From contig NZ_CP049783.1 of the NCBI RefSeq assembly GCF_015710975.1, positions 62,001-126,000 on the forward strand: a DNA stretch of 64,000 nt, in the 5' to 3' direction. Position 1 is the first letter of the stretch, and each line of letters opens with the position of its first letter. The notes beneath the pieces were generated by a model. It was not told the origin of the DNA and ran no database searches. It worked only from the letters and a program-made list of their open reading frames with translations. The position numbers and the translations under genes were made by a program. Source of the DNA: Paenibacillus polymyxa (GTDB taxonomy: Bacteria; Bacillota; Bacilli; Paenibacillales; Paenibacillaceae). Positions 16,525-23,168 of the stretch are shown in pieces.

Positions 16525-16543
16525 TATTCCATCTCCATTATGA

Positions 16544-17275
16544 TTATTTTAGTTTTGTCCATTTAATCGTCGGCAATTTTTTTACTCCAAAATATGATAA
16601 TAGCCAAAATTTAAAATAAATTAACCCCTCAACGTTCTGTCTAAATACCTCTATCTTTTTCCTATCAATTAATTCGTATAAAACCACACTTTGATAATAA
16701 TCGTTCTCATGTTTTGGGTCTTTGAGCATACCCTTCGAATACAAAGTATCTGTAGACACAGCATAAAATTTTCTTTTTTTGTATTCAAAGACGTTTGAGA
16801 TATACCGCCCATCTAATACTGACAACATTTCAGTATTGTCTTTACCGAATGAAGTATCTTTATTTGCTAATCTGATCCACTCATTGAAAATATAAAAATT
16901 AGTGAATCCTGTAGCTATAGGAATACGTGCATCGTTTAAATTTTTAAAGATCCTGTCCTGTGCATCATAATGGACTATAGTCGTTGATAATCCTTTTACT
17001 AAATTTGTTAAATTCTTAGCACCGTAGATGTATTTATAATCGTATTTTTCACGTAGTTCAATCGCTTTTTTATATGTATCAACAACCACATTGTGTCCTT
17101 GTTGTCTAGCATATTCAGTCAGAGCAGTTAGTAACATATCTTCATCTTGGATTTCATTTGTTCTCAATAATTCATGACTTTGTTCTGCTTTGGCGAGTTG
17201 ATTTTTTATTTCATCTACCGTTAAATTAGGACTACATAAATCATTTATGTGTGAACCTATACGTATTTTATACAA
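16544..17275 (-). CDS. Hypothetical phage protein, 243 residues, TTG start
   Basis: TTG at 17275 behind AAGGAGTTAAA. Mixed alpha/beta: YKKAIELREKYDYKYIYGAKNLTNLVKGLSTTIVHYDAQDRIFKNL... and a C-terminal basic WTKLK. No catalytic motif recognised. TACATA lies just ahead of the ribosome site. Confidence 0.6.
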   Translation of the reverse strand: MYKIRIGSHINDLCSPNLTVDEIKNQLAKAEQSHELLRTNEIQDEDMLLTALTEYARQQGHNVVVDTYKKAIELREKYDYKYIYGAKNLTNLVKGLSTTIVHYDAQDRIFKNLNDARIPIATGFTNFYIFNEWIRLANKDTSFGKDNTEMLSVLDGRYISNVFEYKKRKFYAVSTDTLYSKGMLKDPKHENDYYQSVVLYELIDRKKIEVFRQNVEGLIYFKFWLLSYFGVKKLPTIKWTKLK

Positions 17276-17351
17276 TTTAACTCCTTGTTATATGTATTTG
17301 TTGAACAAGGAGTATGCAAAGAGCATACACCCTATCCTATTTAATTAATAT

Positions 17352-17621
17352 CTAAAATATTAATTCCCAATTGTAGCGACTTAAAAATTCTTCAATCTGT
17401 TCTGATTTATAAAATCGACTTAGAAAATCTTTAGCTACTTCTCTAGAAGGAAGCTCTGCAAGTTCATTAGTGAGATCAATATATTCTTCTGGATCAACAA
17501 TATATGATACAAAGTCGTCGCTAGTTACTTCAGGCTCAAGGGCTTCAATAGCGAGTTGTCCCACATATAGAGCATAATCAATCATTAGTTGGTCAGCGCT
17601 TTTAATGTTTTTGTTTGTCAT
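17352..17621 (-). CDS. Hypothetical protein, paralogue of 16258-16524
   Basis: 89 residues with the shared DYALYV...EAL...EEYIDL...LPSREVAKDFLSRFYKSEQIEEFLSRYNW pattern. The ribosome site AAAGGGAG lies rather far (about 13 nt) from the ATG and follows TACATATAA. Confidence 0.62.
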   Translation of the reverse strand: MTNKNIKSADQLMIDYALYVGQLAIEALEPEVTSDDFVSYIVDPEEYIDLTNELAELPSREVAKDFLSRFYKSEQIEEFLSRYNWELIF

Positions 17622-17679
17622 AGTATTTAATTTTCTCCCTTTATATGTATCTATGTTTTTATCAGTTCATTATTTTCTC

Positions 17680-17862
17680 TTATTCAACATCCATCATATC
17701 TTCGTACAACTCTACGGTTCTTTCTCCTGACTCATATCGTTGAATCATAATATTCAGAAAGTGTAATCCAAAAATTCCTGTAGGGATTTCTTTATAAAGT
17801 TCTCGATAGTACTCTGCATGCTCAATGGCTTGATCCCACTGTTCTTGTGTAATAGTTGACAT
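17680..17862 (-). CDS. Hypothetical phage protein, 60 residues
   Basis: MSTITQEQWDQAIEHAEYYRELYKEIPTGIFGLHFLNIMIQRYESGERTVELYEDMMDVE: acidic, helical, soluble. AAAGGAGATATTTAG precedes the ATG. No family recognised. Confidence 0.6.
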   Translation of the reverse strand: MSTITQEQWDQAIEHAEYYRELYKEIPTGIFGLHFLNIMIQRYESGERTVELYEDMMDVE

Positions 17863-17880
17863 CTAAATATCTCCTTTTAG

Positions 17881-18027
17881 TTATTTGATTGAGTCAATTT
17901 CTACAATAAGATTTCCACTCTTGTTCCAATATTGAACAACTTCGCGTATTGGATCATTATCAGTGCCAGCTCCCTTGTTAGTCACAACTTTGATTACCTC
18001 TTCAATTCCACATTGCTTGATTGTCAT
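17881..18027 (-). CDS. Hypothetical phage protein, 48 residues
   Basis: ATG at 18027 is chosen because AAGGGAGATTTAAG lies before it; the frame is open to 18063. Sequence MTIKQCGIEEVIKVVTNKGAGTDNDPIREVVQYWNKSG..., a short alpha/beta protein. It has the TACATATAAAGGGAG arrangement seen in several neighbours. Confidence 0.55.
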   Translation of the reverse strand: MTIKQCGIEEVIKVVTNKGAGTDNDPIREVVQYWNKSGNLIVEIDSIK

Positions 18028-18052
18028 CTTAAATCTCCCTTTATATGTATGT

Positions 18053-18292
18053 TTATTGTTCAATCCATTTAATTCTTTTACCTTTACAATTCAGTTGAGT
18101 GCGAATAGTTGTACTACAGTCTCTAAGGTTGTAAATGTTATGTGGGTTAATGTAAATCTCATTCAACTCTTCGTTCTCAACCTCGTAGATAGTAAGACTA
18201 AAGTCAGCGTCTGGACAGAAAATCTTGTAATTCTTAGCAACAGCTTCATAATATTTTCCCTCATGTTGAAACGATGTTTTGTATTGCTCCAA
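18053..18292 (-). CDS. Hypothetical protein, paralogue of C-terminus of 18601-19119
   Basis: 79 residues from TTG at 18292 behind AAGGGAGGTGAAGAG. Shares (D/E)GKxYE(A/S)V...LxIYE(V/I)(E/D)NE...(Y/F)NL(R/K)D...K(G/F)KRIKW with the larger gene next door, so one is a shortened duplicate. Function unknown. Confidence 0.6.
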   Translation of the reverse strand: MEQYKTSFQHEGKYYEAVAKNYKIFCPDADFSLTIYEVENEELNEIYINPHNIYNLRDCSTTIRTQLNCKGKRIKWIEQ

Positions 18293-18322
18293 CTCTTCAC
18301 CTCCCTTCATGATATTGGACTG

Positions 18323-18553
18323 TCATTTTAATTTCGAGAGACGCTTATCAATTTCTTCTAGTATTGGATTGACACAGGTAGAAATGAAATAGCTTTTCCC
18401 TTCACCTTGGGGCAACATTGAAAGAGTATCTAATTGAATGCTTAATGTAATCAATAGGCTCTTGTTAGTGTGATCTTTTAAATCGTGATCTTCACCATAC
18501 AAAGTATCTTCAATAGAATAGTCTTTTGGGATATAAAACTTGTACATTTTCAT
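18323..18553 (-). CDS. Hypothetical phage protein, 76 residues
   Basis: MKMYKFYIPKDYSIEDTLYGEDHDLKDHTNKSLLITLSIQLDTLSML... Mixed alpha/beta. Ribosome site CGGAGG 5 nt before the ATG. No family recognised. Confidence 0.58.
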   Translation of the reverse strand: MKMYKFYIPKDYSIEDTLYGEDHDLKDHTNKSLLITLSIQLDTLSMLPQGEGKSYFISTCVNPILEEIDKRLSKLK

Positions 18554-18600
18554 TCCTCCGTTAATATATTATTATTTTGTGTGTAAAATCCTTATTTTAT

Positions 18601-19119
18601 CTATTCTTCTTTCCACTTGATTCGCTTGAATTTACACTTGACAATCAACTTTACTATTTCTGTTGCGTCTTTAAGATTAAAAACAGTATCGGGCAATGTT
18701 AGTATTTCCTCTTTATGTTCATTGTCAATCTCATAGATGATTAAATAGAATGCTCTATCTTCATCAATATTCCTACTAATAACAGATTCGTACCTTTTAC
18801 CATCATAATCAATTATTGATCTGTACCTTTCTACATTAACCACATATCTTACTTCAGTGTCTTTCGGTATAACCCCATACTTTTCTTTTAATCTGTTGAT
18901 AAATTTGATTTCTTCTTTTATTTCTTTCTTGGTGTGATTAGGATTCAATTCAATGTAACAAGATACATTTCGTTCATGTAGCCATCTAACAAACTGACAA
19001 AATGAGTTGATGTTATCCATTGGTTCATATCCATATTTATTTTTAAATAAATTTAACTCAAACTCACCAAAGTATTTATCTGTGACAACTACTGCAATAG
19101 CTTGATCAAAGATAAACAT
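18601..19119 (-). CDS. Hypothetical protein, 172 residues, two-part
   Basis: The first 90 residues (FDQAIAVVVTDKYFGEFELNLFKNKYG... HTKKEIKEEIKFINRLKEKYG) are unique; the last 80 are paralogous to 18053-18292. The layout suggests an added N-terminal domain on a shared unit. Its start abuts the stop of the preceding gene. Confidence 0.6.
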   Translation of the reverse strand: MFIFDQAIAVVVTDKYFGEFELNLFKNKYGYEPMDNINSFCQFVRWLHERNVSCYIELNPNHTKKEIKEEIKFINRLKEKYGVIPKDTEVRYVVNVERYRSIIDYDGKRYESVISRNIDEDRAFYLIIYEIDNEHKEEILTLPDTVFNLKDATEIVKLIVKCKFKRIKWKEE

Positions 19120-19144
19120 TTTGCCTTCATGACAATTTGCAGTA

Positions 19145-19576
19145 CTAATTTTGCATGTCTCCTTCTTTTATGTAGCTCTCTATCAGATATTCAGCCTTCG
19201 AAACTCGCATTGGATTCTTGTAATTGTACTCACTATTGCATTTCAAATACTCACCAAGATAGGGTAAACTTTCATTTTGTGTTGCTGGTAAATGGAACTT
19301 GTAATCGCCAACCTTATAATATGTAAAATAAGTCTTATTTCCAAACAGGTCAGTTTTGCTATGTATCCCAACTACTTCTGCCAATCCGCTGTCTACTAGA
19401 TTAGCAATCGCGCGTTCTTTCAAAGAATAATATTGTTGCTGTAGCTTCAATAGTTTGTGATTGGCACATTTACCGTTTGTCATTTTCTTGTTGTACCAAA
19501 GTAATCTATTCAATCTTCTAGCTGCTCGATTCAGAGTATACAATGCTTGCCCGACATCAACACCTTCGTTAATCAT
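19145..19576 (-). CDS. Hypothetical protein, first gene after a consensus promoter
   Basis: 143 residues if started at ATG 19576, with helical start (NEGVDVGQALYTLNRAARRLNRLLW) and a mixed C-terminus. The best ribosome site, AAAGGAGGTGA, is 17 nt from that ATG but 8 nt from an in-frame ATT at 19585, so a non-standard start is possible. It lies straight after a TTGACA-TATAAT promoter and probably leads the operon running to 12106. Confidence 0.6.
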   Translation of the reverse strand: MINEGVDVGQALYTLNRAARRLNRLLWYNKKMTNGKCANHKLLKLQQQYYSLKERAIANLVDSGLAEVVGIHSKTDLFGNKTYFTYYKVGDYKFHLPATQNESLPYLGEYLKCNSEYNYKNPMRVSKAEYLIESYIKEGDMQN

Positions 19577-19611
19577 AGTTTGAATCTCAATCACCTCCTT
19601 TCTATATTTTC

Positions 19612-19640
19612 ATTATATTTAGTTATTTATTGTTTGTCAA
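19612..19640 (-). promoter_or_regulatory. Perfect-consensus vegetative promoter
   Basis: TTGACA (19640-19635), 17-bp spacer, TATAAT (19617-19612) on the minus strand. The -10 is embedded in TAAATATAATGAAA, a motif seen in other control regions of this prophage. It would drive the left early operon in the lysogen unless repressed. Confidence 0.8.
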
Positions 19641-19668
19641 CATTTAATTATTTTTGTGTTTTAACGAA

Positions 19669-19896
19669 TTAAATATAGTATTTTTGCGGACATAGCAACA
19701 TTGGGGTAATACTTTGTATGCCTGCTTCATTTACAACATAGAACTCTTCGCTATACATTTCAGTTTCTGGATAACTAAACAGCTCGTAAACTTTACCATA
19801 TGTAATTTCCATCGGCACTTCGTGAATAGGTCGATCAAAAACTACATAATGAGCCGATTTGATATTGTCTACTTCGTTTAACGTTAGTTGTTGCAT
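19669..19896 (-). CDS. Hypothetical protein downstream of the MazF-like gene
   Basis: 75 residues from ATG 19896 behind TTGGAGGAAGATATT. Begins MQQLTLNEVDNIKSAHYVVFDRPIHEVPMEITYGKVYELF and looks beta-rich. It follows the MazF-like gene by about 35 bp. It does not resemble MazE, but an unusual antitoxin cannot be excluded. Confidence 0.55.
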   Translation of the reverse strand: MQQLTLNEVDNIKSAHYVVFDRPIHEVPMEITYGKVYELFSYPETEMYSEEFYVVNEAGIQSITPMLLCPQKYYI

Positions 19897-19930
19897 AATA
19901 TCTTCCTCCAAATATATATTAATTCTATTA

Positions 19931-20311
19931 TTAAATATCTGCTGTACTCATATGTAGGGCATCATTCATTACTGTTCTATATTTTGCTGGAGCTTCAAAA
20001 AACTTTACACTTAACTTATCTTTTAGAATTGTAATATGCTGCTCAAACTGAACCACACTATCCCTATCAATGCCACAATCTTCTTTTCTCATAAGAACAT
20101 GAGTTGGTAGTTTTGCTTTTTGAATCTGAGCAGTTATTGGAACTACTACTACTACTGGAGAAAATCTGTTTCCTATATTATTACTAATCACCATTACTGG
20201 TCGAACTCCAGCTTGCACACTTCCTTCTGGTTTACCTAAGTCTGCCATCCATACATCAAATTTTTTGATTAACTTCGCATCCACCCTTTCGCGTTCCAAT
20301 GTTGCATTCAT
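19931..20311 (-). CDS. mazF: MazF/PemK-type endoribonuclease toxin
   Basis: 126 residues with the family start FDVWMADLGKPEGSVQAGVRPVMVISNN, then NRFSPVVVVVPITAQIQKAKLPTHVL and the C-terminal SVVQFEQHITILKDKL. Members cut mRNA at short sites and are neutralised by a MazE partner. No MazE-like gene lies upstream: the preceding gene ends at a terminator, and this gene has its own promoter and palindrome. ATG at 20311 is favoured by CGGGAG at 8 nt. It may be an orphan toxin, or inhibited by an unrecognised neighbour. Confidence 0.85.
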   Translation of the reverse strand: MNATLERERVDAKLIKKFDVWMADLGKPEGSVQAGVRPVMVISNNIGNRFSPVVVVVPITAQIQKAKLPTHVLMRKEDCGIDRDSVVQFEQHITILKDKLSVKFFEAPAKYRTVMNDALHMSTADI

Positions 20312-20338
20312 TCCAATCACTCCCGACTAGTTTTTTTA

Positions 20339-20446
20339 ATTTCATTATTTTTGTTTATCTGCTGTAATTACATTAAACCATATCGCATAATACATAACAA
20401 GAGAACAAGTGTTCTTTTTATAATTTATTTCATTATTTTTGTTTAT
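20339..20446 (-). promoter_or_regulatory. Control region of the MazF-like gene
   Basis: Promoter TTGTTA (20400-20395), 17 bp, TTTAAT (20377-20372). A palindrome GAACA-AG-TGTTC (20403-20414) abuts the -35. A 19-bp direct repeat TTTCATTATTTTTGTTTAT occurs at 20340-20358 and 20428-20446, flanking both. Confidence 0.6.
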
Positions 20447-20462
20447 TAGGATATAAAATGAT

Positions 20463-20496
20463 AAAAAAAAGAGCCAACCCATAATTGGATTGACTC
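20463..20496 (-). terminator. Terminator after the GNAT-XRE gene
   Basis: GAGTCAATCC, loop, GGGTTGGCTC, then eight T on the minus strand. It separates the GNAT-XRE unit from the MazF-like gene. Confidence 0.88.
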
Positions 20497-20508
20497 TCTG
20501 ATTTGTTG

Positions 20509-21267
20509 TTATTTTAATAGATTTTCCATAGGGACACCCAATGCACTCGAAATAAGCTTAATTGTCTCTATATTAGGAGATGAACCGTACTCTAGTTCTT
20601 CGATATCTGATTCTTCTAATTTTGTTATATTTGCAACAGCTAAATGTGTTAAGTCTAATTCTTCCCAAGCCTTTACAAGTCTTGAAACCATCTTATTTAG
20701 GGTTTCTGAATCGTATTGTATTGGTTCATAAGCCGGCTCATCCATTTCACCAAGCTTGAATATCATATTTGCTAAACTACCGTTATTAGATAGCCATTTA
20801 AATCCTCTTTTATTGTAAAACTCCACGGTACTTTCTAAAGCTTCCACGTTCAAAAAGTTACATCCGCTCAACTCAGATATGTCGGCTGCAATCTTTATAG
20901 CTTCTAGAACCATATATTTTCCATAGCCCAGCTTACGATATTTTGTATCAACACCTAAATAATGAAGCTTTACTGAGGGAAATTGAGTTAGATCGCTATC
21001 TTTGGGAAGTGTCCATCCATACAAACTTTCTAATCTATCTCTCTGCTTTGGATTAATAGCAATTAAATCATTATGTAAAGTAAAGAACCCAACCAATTTA
21101 TCATTGTCATCAAAATAGAGTCGGGTTCTAGCAGTTTGTAGTTCATGCAACAAAAGAGCTTTCTCTTTTAAAAAATTCTCTACAGACATTTCATCAGGAG
21201 TTTGTGCAAAACTAAGTCCCTCAATATCCTTTATATATTTCGAAGAGATATCATCGTATATTAACAA
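20509..21267 (-). CDS. GNAT acetyltransferase fused to an XRE-type DNA-binding domain
   Basis: 252 residues, TTG start at 21267, 10 bp after the upstream small gene. Residues about 60-165 form a GNAT fold: FTLHNDLIAIN, then motif A YLGVDTKYRKLGYGKYMVLEAI (acetyl-CoA loop RKLGYGK) and CNFLNVEALESTVEFYNKRGFK. Residues about 188-252 are helix-turn-helix of the XRE type (AWEELDLTHLAVANITKLEESDIEELEYGSSPNIETIKLISSALGVPMENLL). Such a fusion could be a self-regulated acetyltransferase toxin or a regulator that acetylates. Two tandem palindromes in the promoter fit autoregulation. Confidence 0.75.
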   Translation of the reverse strand: MLIYDDISSKYIKDIEGLSFAQTPDEMSVENFLKEKALLLHELQTARTRLYFDDNDKLVGFFTLHNDLIAINPKQRDRLESLYGWTLPKDSDLTQFPSVKLHYLGVDTKYRKLGYGKYMVLEAIKIAADISELSGCNFLNVEALESTVEFYNKRGFKWLSNNGSLANMIFKLGEMDEPAYEPIQYDSETLNKMVSRLVKAWEELDLTHLAVANITKLEESDIEELEYGSSPNIETIKLISSALGVPMENLLK

Positions 21268-21277
21268 GAATCATGGC

Positions 21278-21451
21278 CTACTTTCTTTTAGCTGATCTCA
21301 CATGATCTTTTAGTTCTTTTCGAACTCGGTTCATAATTTCATTGTCTGTTTTTTTTCTGCTTGTGGCATATTCAATAAAATTTTTATAGTCAGTTTCATT
21401 TTCGAAAAAAATCTGAGTTTGACGAATTGGTTTGATTTCAGTTGCTTGCAT
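21278..21451 (-). CDS. Small basic protein paired with the GNAT-XRE gene
   Basis: 57 residues from ATG 21451 behind AAGGAGGATAAAAAA; an in-frame ATG at 21478 also has a good site (GGAGG at 8 nt), adding MCSGKEDKK. Reads MQATEIKPIRQTQIFFENETDYKNFIEYATSRKKTDNEIMNRVRKELKDHVRSAKRK: a strand-helix-helix look (ribbon-helix-helix possible) with a very basic tail. Size, place and spacing match antitoxins of GNAT toxin pairs, but no family is recognised. Confidence 0.6.
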   Translation of the reverse strand: MQATEIKPIRQTQIFFENETDYKNFIEYATSRKKTDNEIMNRVRKELKDHVRSAKRK

Positions 21452-21590
21452 TTTTTTATCCTCCTTACCACTACACATTTTACGCACCTCCACACACAAT
21501 ACTTTTTTCTTAAAAGTATGTCACCGCAAAGTGTAACTTATACTGTGTGATTATGCTTTGTGTACCTTTGACTATATCTGTCGTATATTC

Positions 21591-21634
21591 ATTATAGCAC
21601 GTGTCACGTAACACGTACAATATGTCACGTGACA
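21591..21634 (-). promoter_or_regulatory. Promoter with two tandem palindromic operators
   Basis: Minus strand: TTGTAC (21620-21615), 18 bp, TATAAT (21596-21591) with TG extension. TGTCACGT(G/A)ACA occurs at 21623-21634 (perfect palindrome) and 21602-21613, exactly 21 bp apart, i.e. on the same DNA face. They cover the -35 and spacer. Binding by the GNAT-XRE protein or its partner is inferred. Confidence 0.7.
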
Positions 21635-21724
21635 CAAATGGAAAATAATTGTACGATTTTCGTCTGAAAATAGACGATTTATTGAGGGATATTTCAAGTT
21701 GAAATAAGGGTGAAAAATTGAACA

Positions 21725-21749
21725 ACAAAAAACGCCCATTATGGACGTT
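21725..21749 (-). terminator. Intrinsic terminator
   Basis: AACGTCCAT, ATGGGCGTT and TTTTG on the minus strand. It ends whatever is read leftward from about 21900. Confidence 0.7.
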
Positions 21750-21776
21750 TATTTATGTGAGTTGAGCATTGTTTTT

Positions 21777-21878
21777 TTATCTCCCTTTTGAGACTCCAAT
21801 TAGAATAGATAAATCAAGTCGGTTTGTAGTTGAATTACTCCTTACTTGTTTACACATATTATCGATCACAAAATTCAC
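21777..21878 (-). CDS. Possible 33-residue peptide, GTG start
   Basis: GTG at 21878 behind AGGAAAGAAAACAAT reads MNFVIDNMCKQVRSNSTTNRLDLSILIGVSKGR. A terminator follows within 50 bp. Weak evidence. Confidence 0.25.
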   Translation of the reverse strand: MNFVIDNMCKQVRSNSTTNRLDLSILIGVSKGR

Positions 21879-21970
21879 ATTGTTTTCTTTCCTATAAATG
21901 TTCAAAATTGTTGTTCATTTATCCGTCTTTTCCGCATTGTAAATGCTGATGAATTTATGCTAAAATAAAG

Positions 21971-22115
21971 CCAAGAAGCGTATACTAAAAAAGAGCAAGG
22001 ATGGGTGAACATCCCTACTCTTTTGGTAACAACCGCCTTGAAGAGCGGTCAGCCGTGGTTTGGTTCAACGAAATAGACCGTTTACCTTTGCACAGGGGCG
22101 GTCTATTTTCGTTTG
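21971..22115 (+). ncRNA. Antisense antitoxin RNA of a type I system (inferred)
   Basis: Plus-strand promoter TTGTAA (21937-21942), 18 bp, TAAAAT (21961-21966, TG-extended). The RNA would form hairpins at 21983-22020 and 22030-22048 and end at the shared stem AAATAGACCG...CGGTCTATTT (about 22070-22108) followed by T-rich DNA. It is convergent with, and complementary to, the 3' end of the toxin mRNA, as in BsrG/SR4 and TxpA/RatA. Confidence 0.65.
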
Positions 22116-22216
22116 TTTTGGTTCAATGCAATAACAATCGTGACGATCAATCCGATCAACGCTACAATCAGCGTACCGAACATCATCATTAATGTCAGAG
22201 CATCTTTAACCTCCAC
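22103..22216 (-). CDS. Holin-like type I toxin (BsrG/TxpA group)
   Basis: 37 residues from GTG 22216 (GGAGG 8 nt before): MEVKDALTLMMMFGTLIVALIGLIVTIVIALNQNKRK, a single membrane helix with a basic tail, the 'putative holin-like toxin' pattern. Promoter TGTTCA (22310-22305), 17 bp, TATAAT (22287-22282). The Shine-Dalgarno is paired in CTCCT-GCAA-AGGAG (22226-22239), a known control in BsrG-type mRNAs. Expected to damage the membrane when its antisense RNA is lost. Confidence 0.8.
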   Translation of the reverse strand: MEVKDALTLMMMFGTLIVALIGLIVTIVIALNQNKRK

Positions 22217-22311
22217 AGGCATCACCTCCTTTGCAGGAGACTAGCCGACCGCCCATCTAAGCCATTCTGTTACCAAGGAATATTATAACATATTGATAGA
22301 TAAGTGAACAT

Positions 22312-22347
22312 TAAAAAGAGGAGTCGGAGTTTAAGTCCGCTTCCTCT
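22312..22347 (-). terminator. Terminator after the stalk/ankyrin gene
   Basis: AGAGGAAGCGGA, loop, TCCGACTCCTCT with two mismatches, then TTTTTAA on the minus strand. Confidence 0.75.
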
Positions 22348-22364
22348 CTACTACTGCTTAAGTA

Positions 22365-23096
22365 TTACCACATGTATACTTCCAATAAAGATTTAGCTGT
22401 AGAATTCGCTTTGGCATAGTCAATTGGTAATTTACCTTCAGCGTTCTTGATTGTTGGTGTAGCCTTCAAGTCTTTAAGTTCACCCAAGAAAAAACCATTT
22501 TCATCTTTAACAGCTTCATGTAAAGGAGTATCCCCAAACGAACGATTCTTTACGTTCACATTCAAGCCATTCTTCTTGATCACAAGGTATGTTGCATAGT
22601 CATTCTTACGAATTACCCAATGAAGGATTGAGTCTCCATTTGCATCCTGACTGTTAATCGTTAACTCACCAGAAGCAATGGCTGCTGCAATCTTTTCACT
22701 GTCTAATTTATCTCCTTTTGCATACTGCTCCACGTTAAAAGTTTTACCTCCTTGCTTAACCGCTGTTGTTGCTGGCTCAGCTTTTGTAGTTTGTGTAGTT
22801 GTACTCGTAGAAGTTGAGGAAGGTGTGTTTGTTCCCCCCTCCACTAACTCAATTTTGCTGCTACTTGCTGATTTAACACTATAACCCATTGCTGAAGCCG
22901 TATCGCGTACAGGCAAGTAGCTGCGTCCATTGACTGAAATAGGCTGATCGTTCAGTTTAGCTTCTGTACCGTTCACAATTACTTTTGTATTCAACAATGT
23001 TGCTTTAACAAAGTTAGATGCTCCAACAGATACACTGGTTGTTACAAGTATTCCGACTCCAAGACCGAATAGGAATGTTGGAATTTTTCTTTTCAT
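22365..23096 (-). CDS. Exported stalk-domain protein with ankyrin repeats
   Basis: 243 residues from ATG 23096. Signal peptide (KRKIPTFLFGLGVGILVTTSVSVGA), then a copper-amine-oxidase-N/stalk-type domain (TKVIVNGTEAKLNDQPISVNGRSYLPVRDTASAMGYSV), a Ser/Thr linker, and about three ankyrin repeats (NGDSILHWVIRKNDYATYL, GDTPLHEAVKDENGFFL, GKLPIDYAKANSTAK). The stalk domain is common on Paenibacillus surface proteins, so the gene looks host-derived: a candidate lysogenic conversion gene at the end of the late operon. Partner unknown. Confidence 0.75.
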   Translation of the reverse strand: MKRKIPTFLFGLGVGILVTTSVSVGASNFVKATLLNTKVIVNGTEAKLNDQPISVNGRSYLPVRDTASAMGYSVKSASSSKIELVEGGTNTPSSTSTSTTTQTTKAEPATTAVKQGGKTFNVEQYAKGDKLDSEKIAAAIASGELTINSQDANGDSILHWVIRKNDYATYLVIKKNGLNVNVKNRSFGDTPLHEAVKDENGFFLGELKDLKATPTIKNAEGKLPIDYAKANSTAKSLLEVYMW

Positions 23097-23168
23097 AGTA
23101 TGTACCCCCATAAATTAGCTAGTCTTTACATTATTATCGGTCTTTGGAGTGGAAAATTTTAGATGCAA

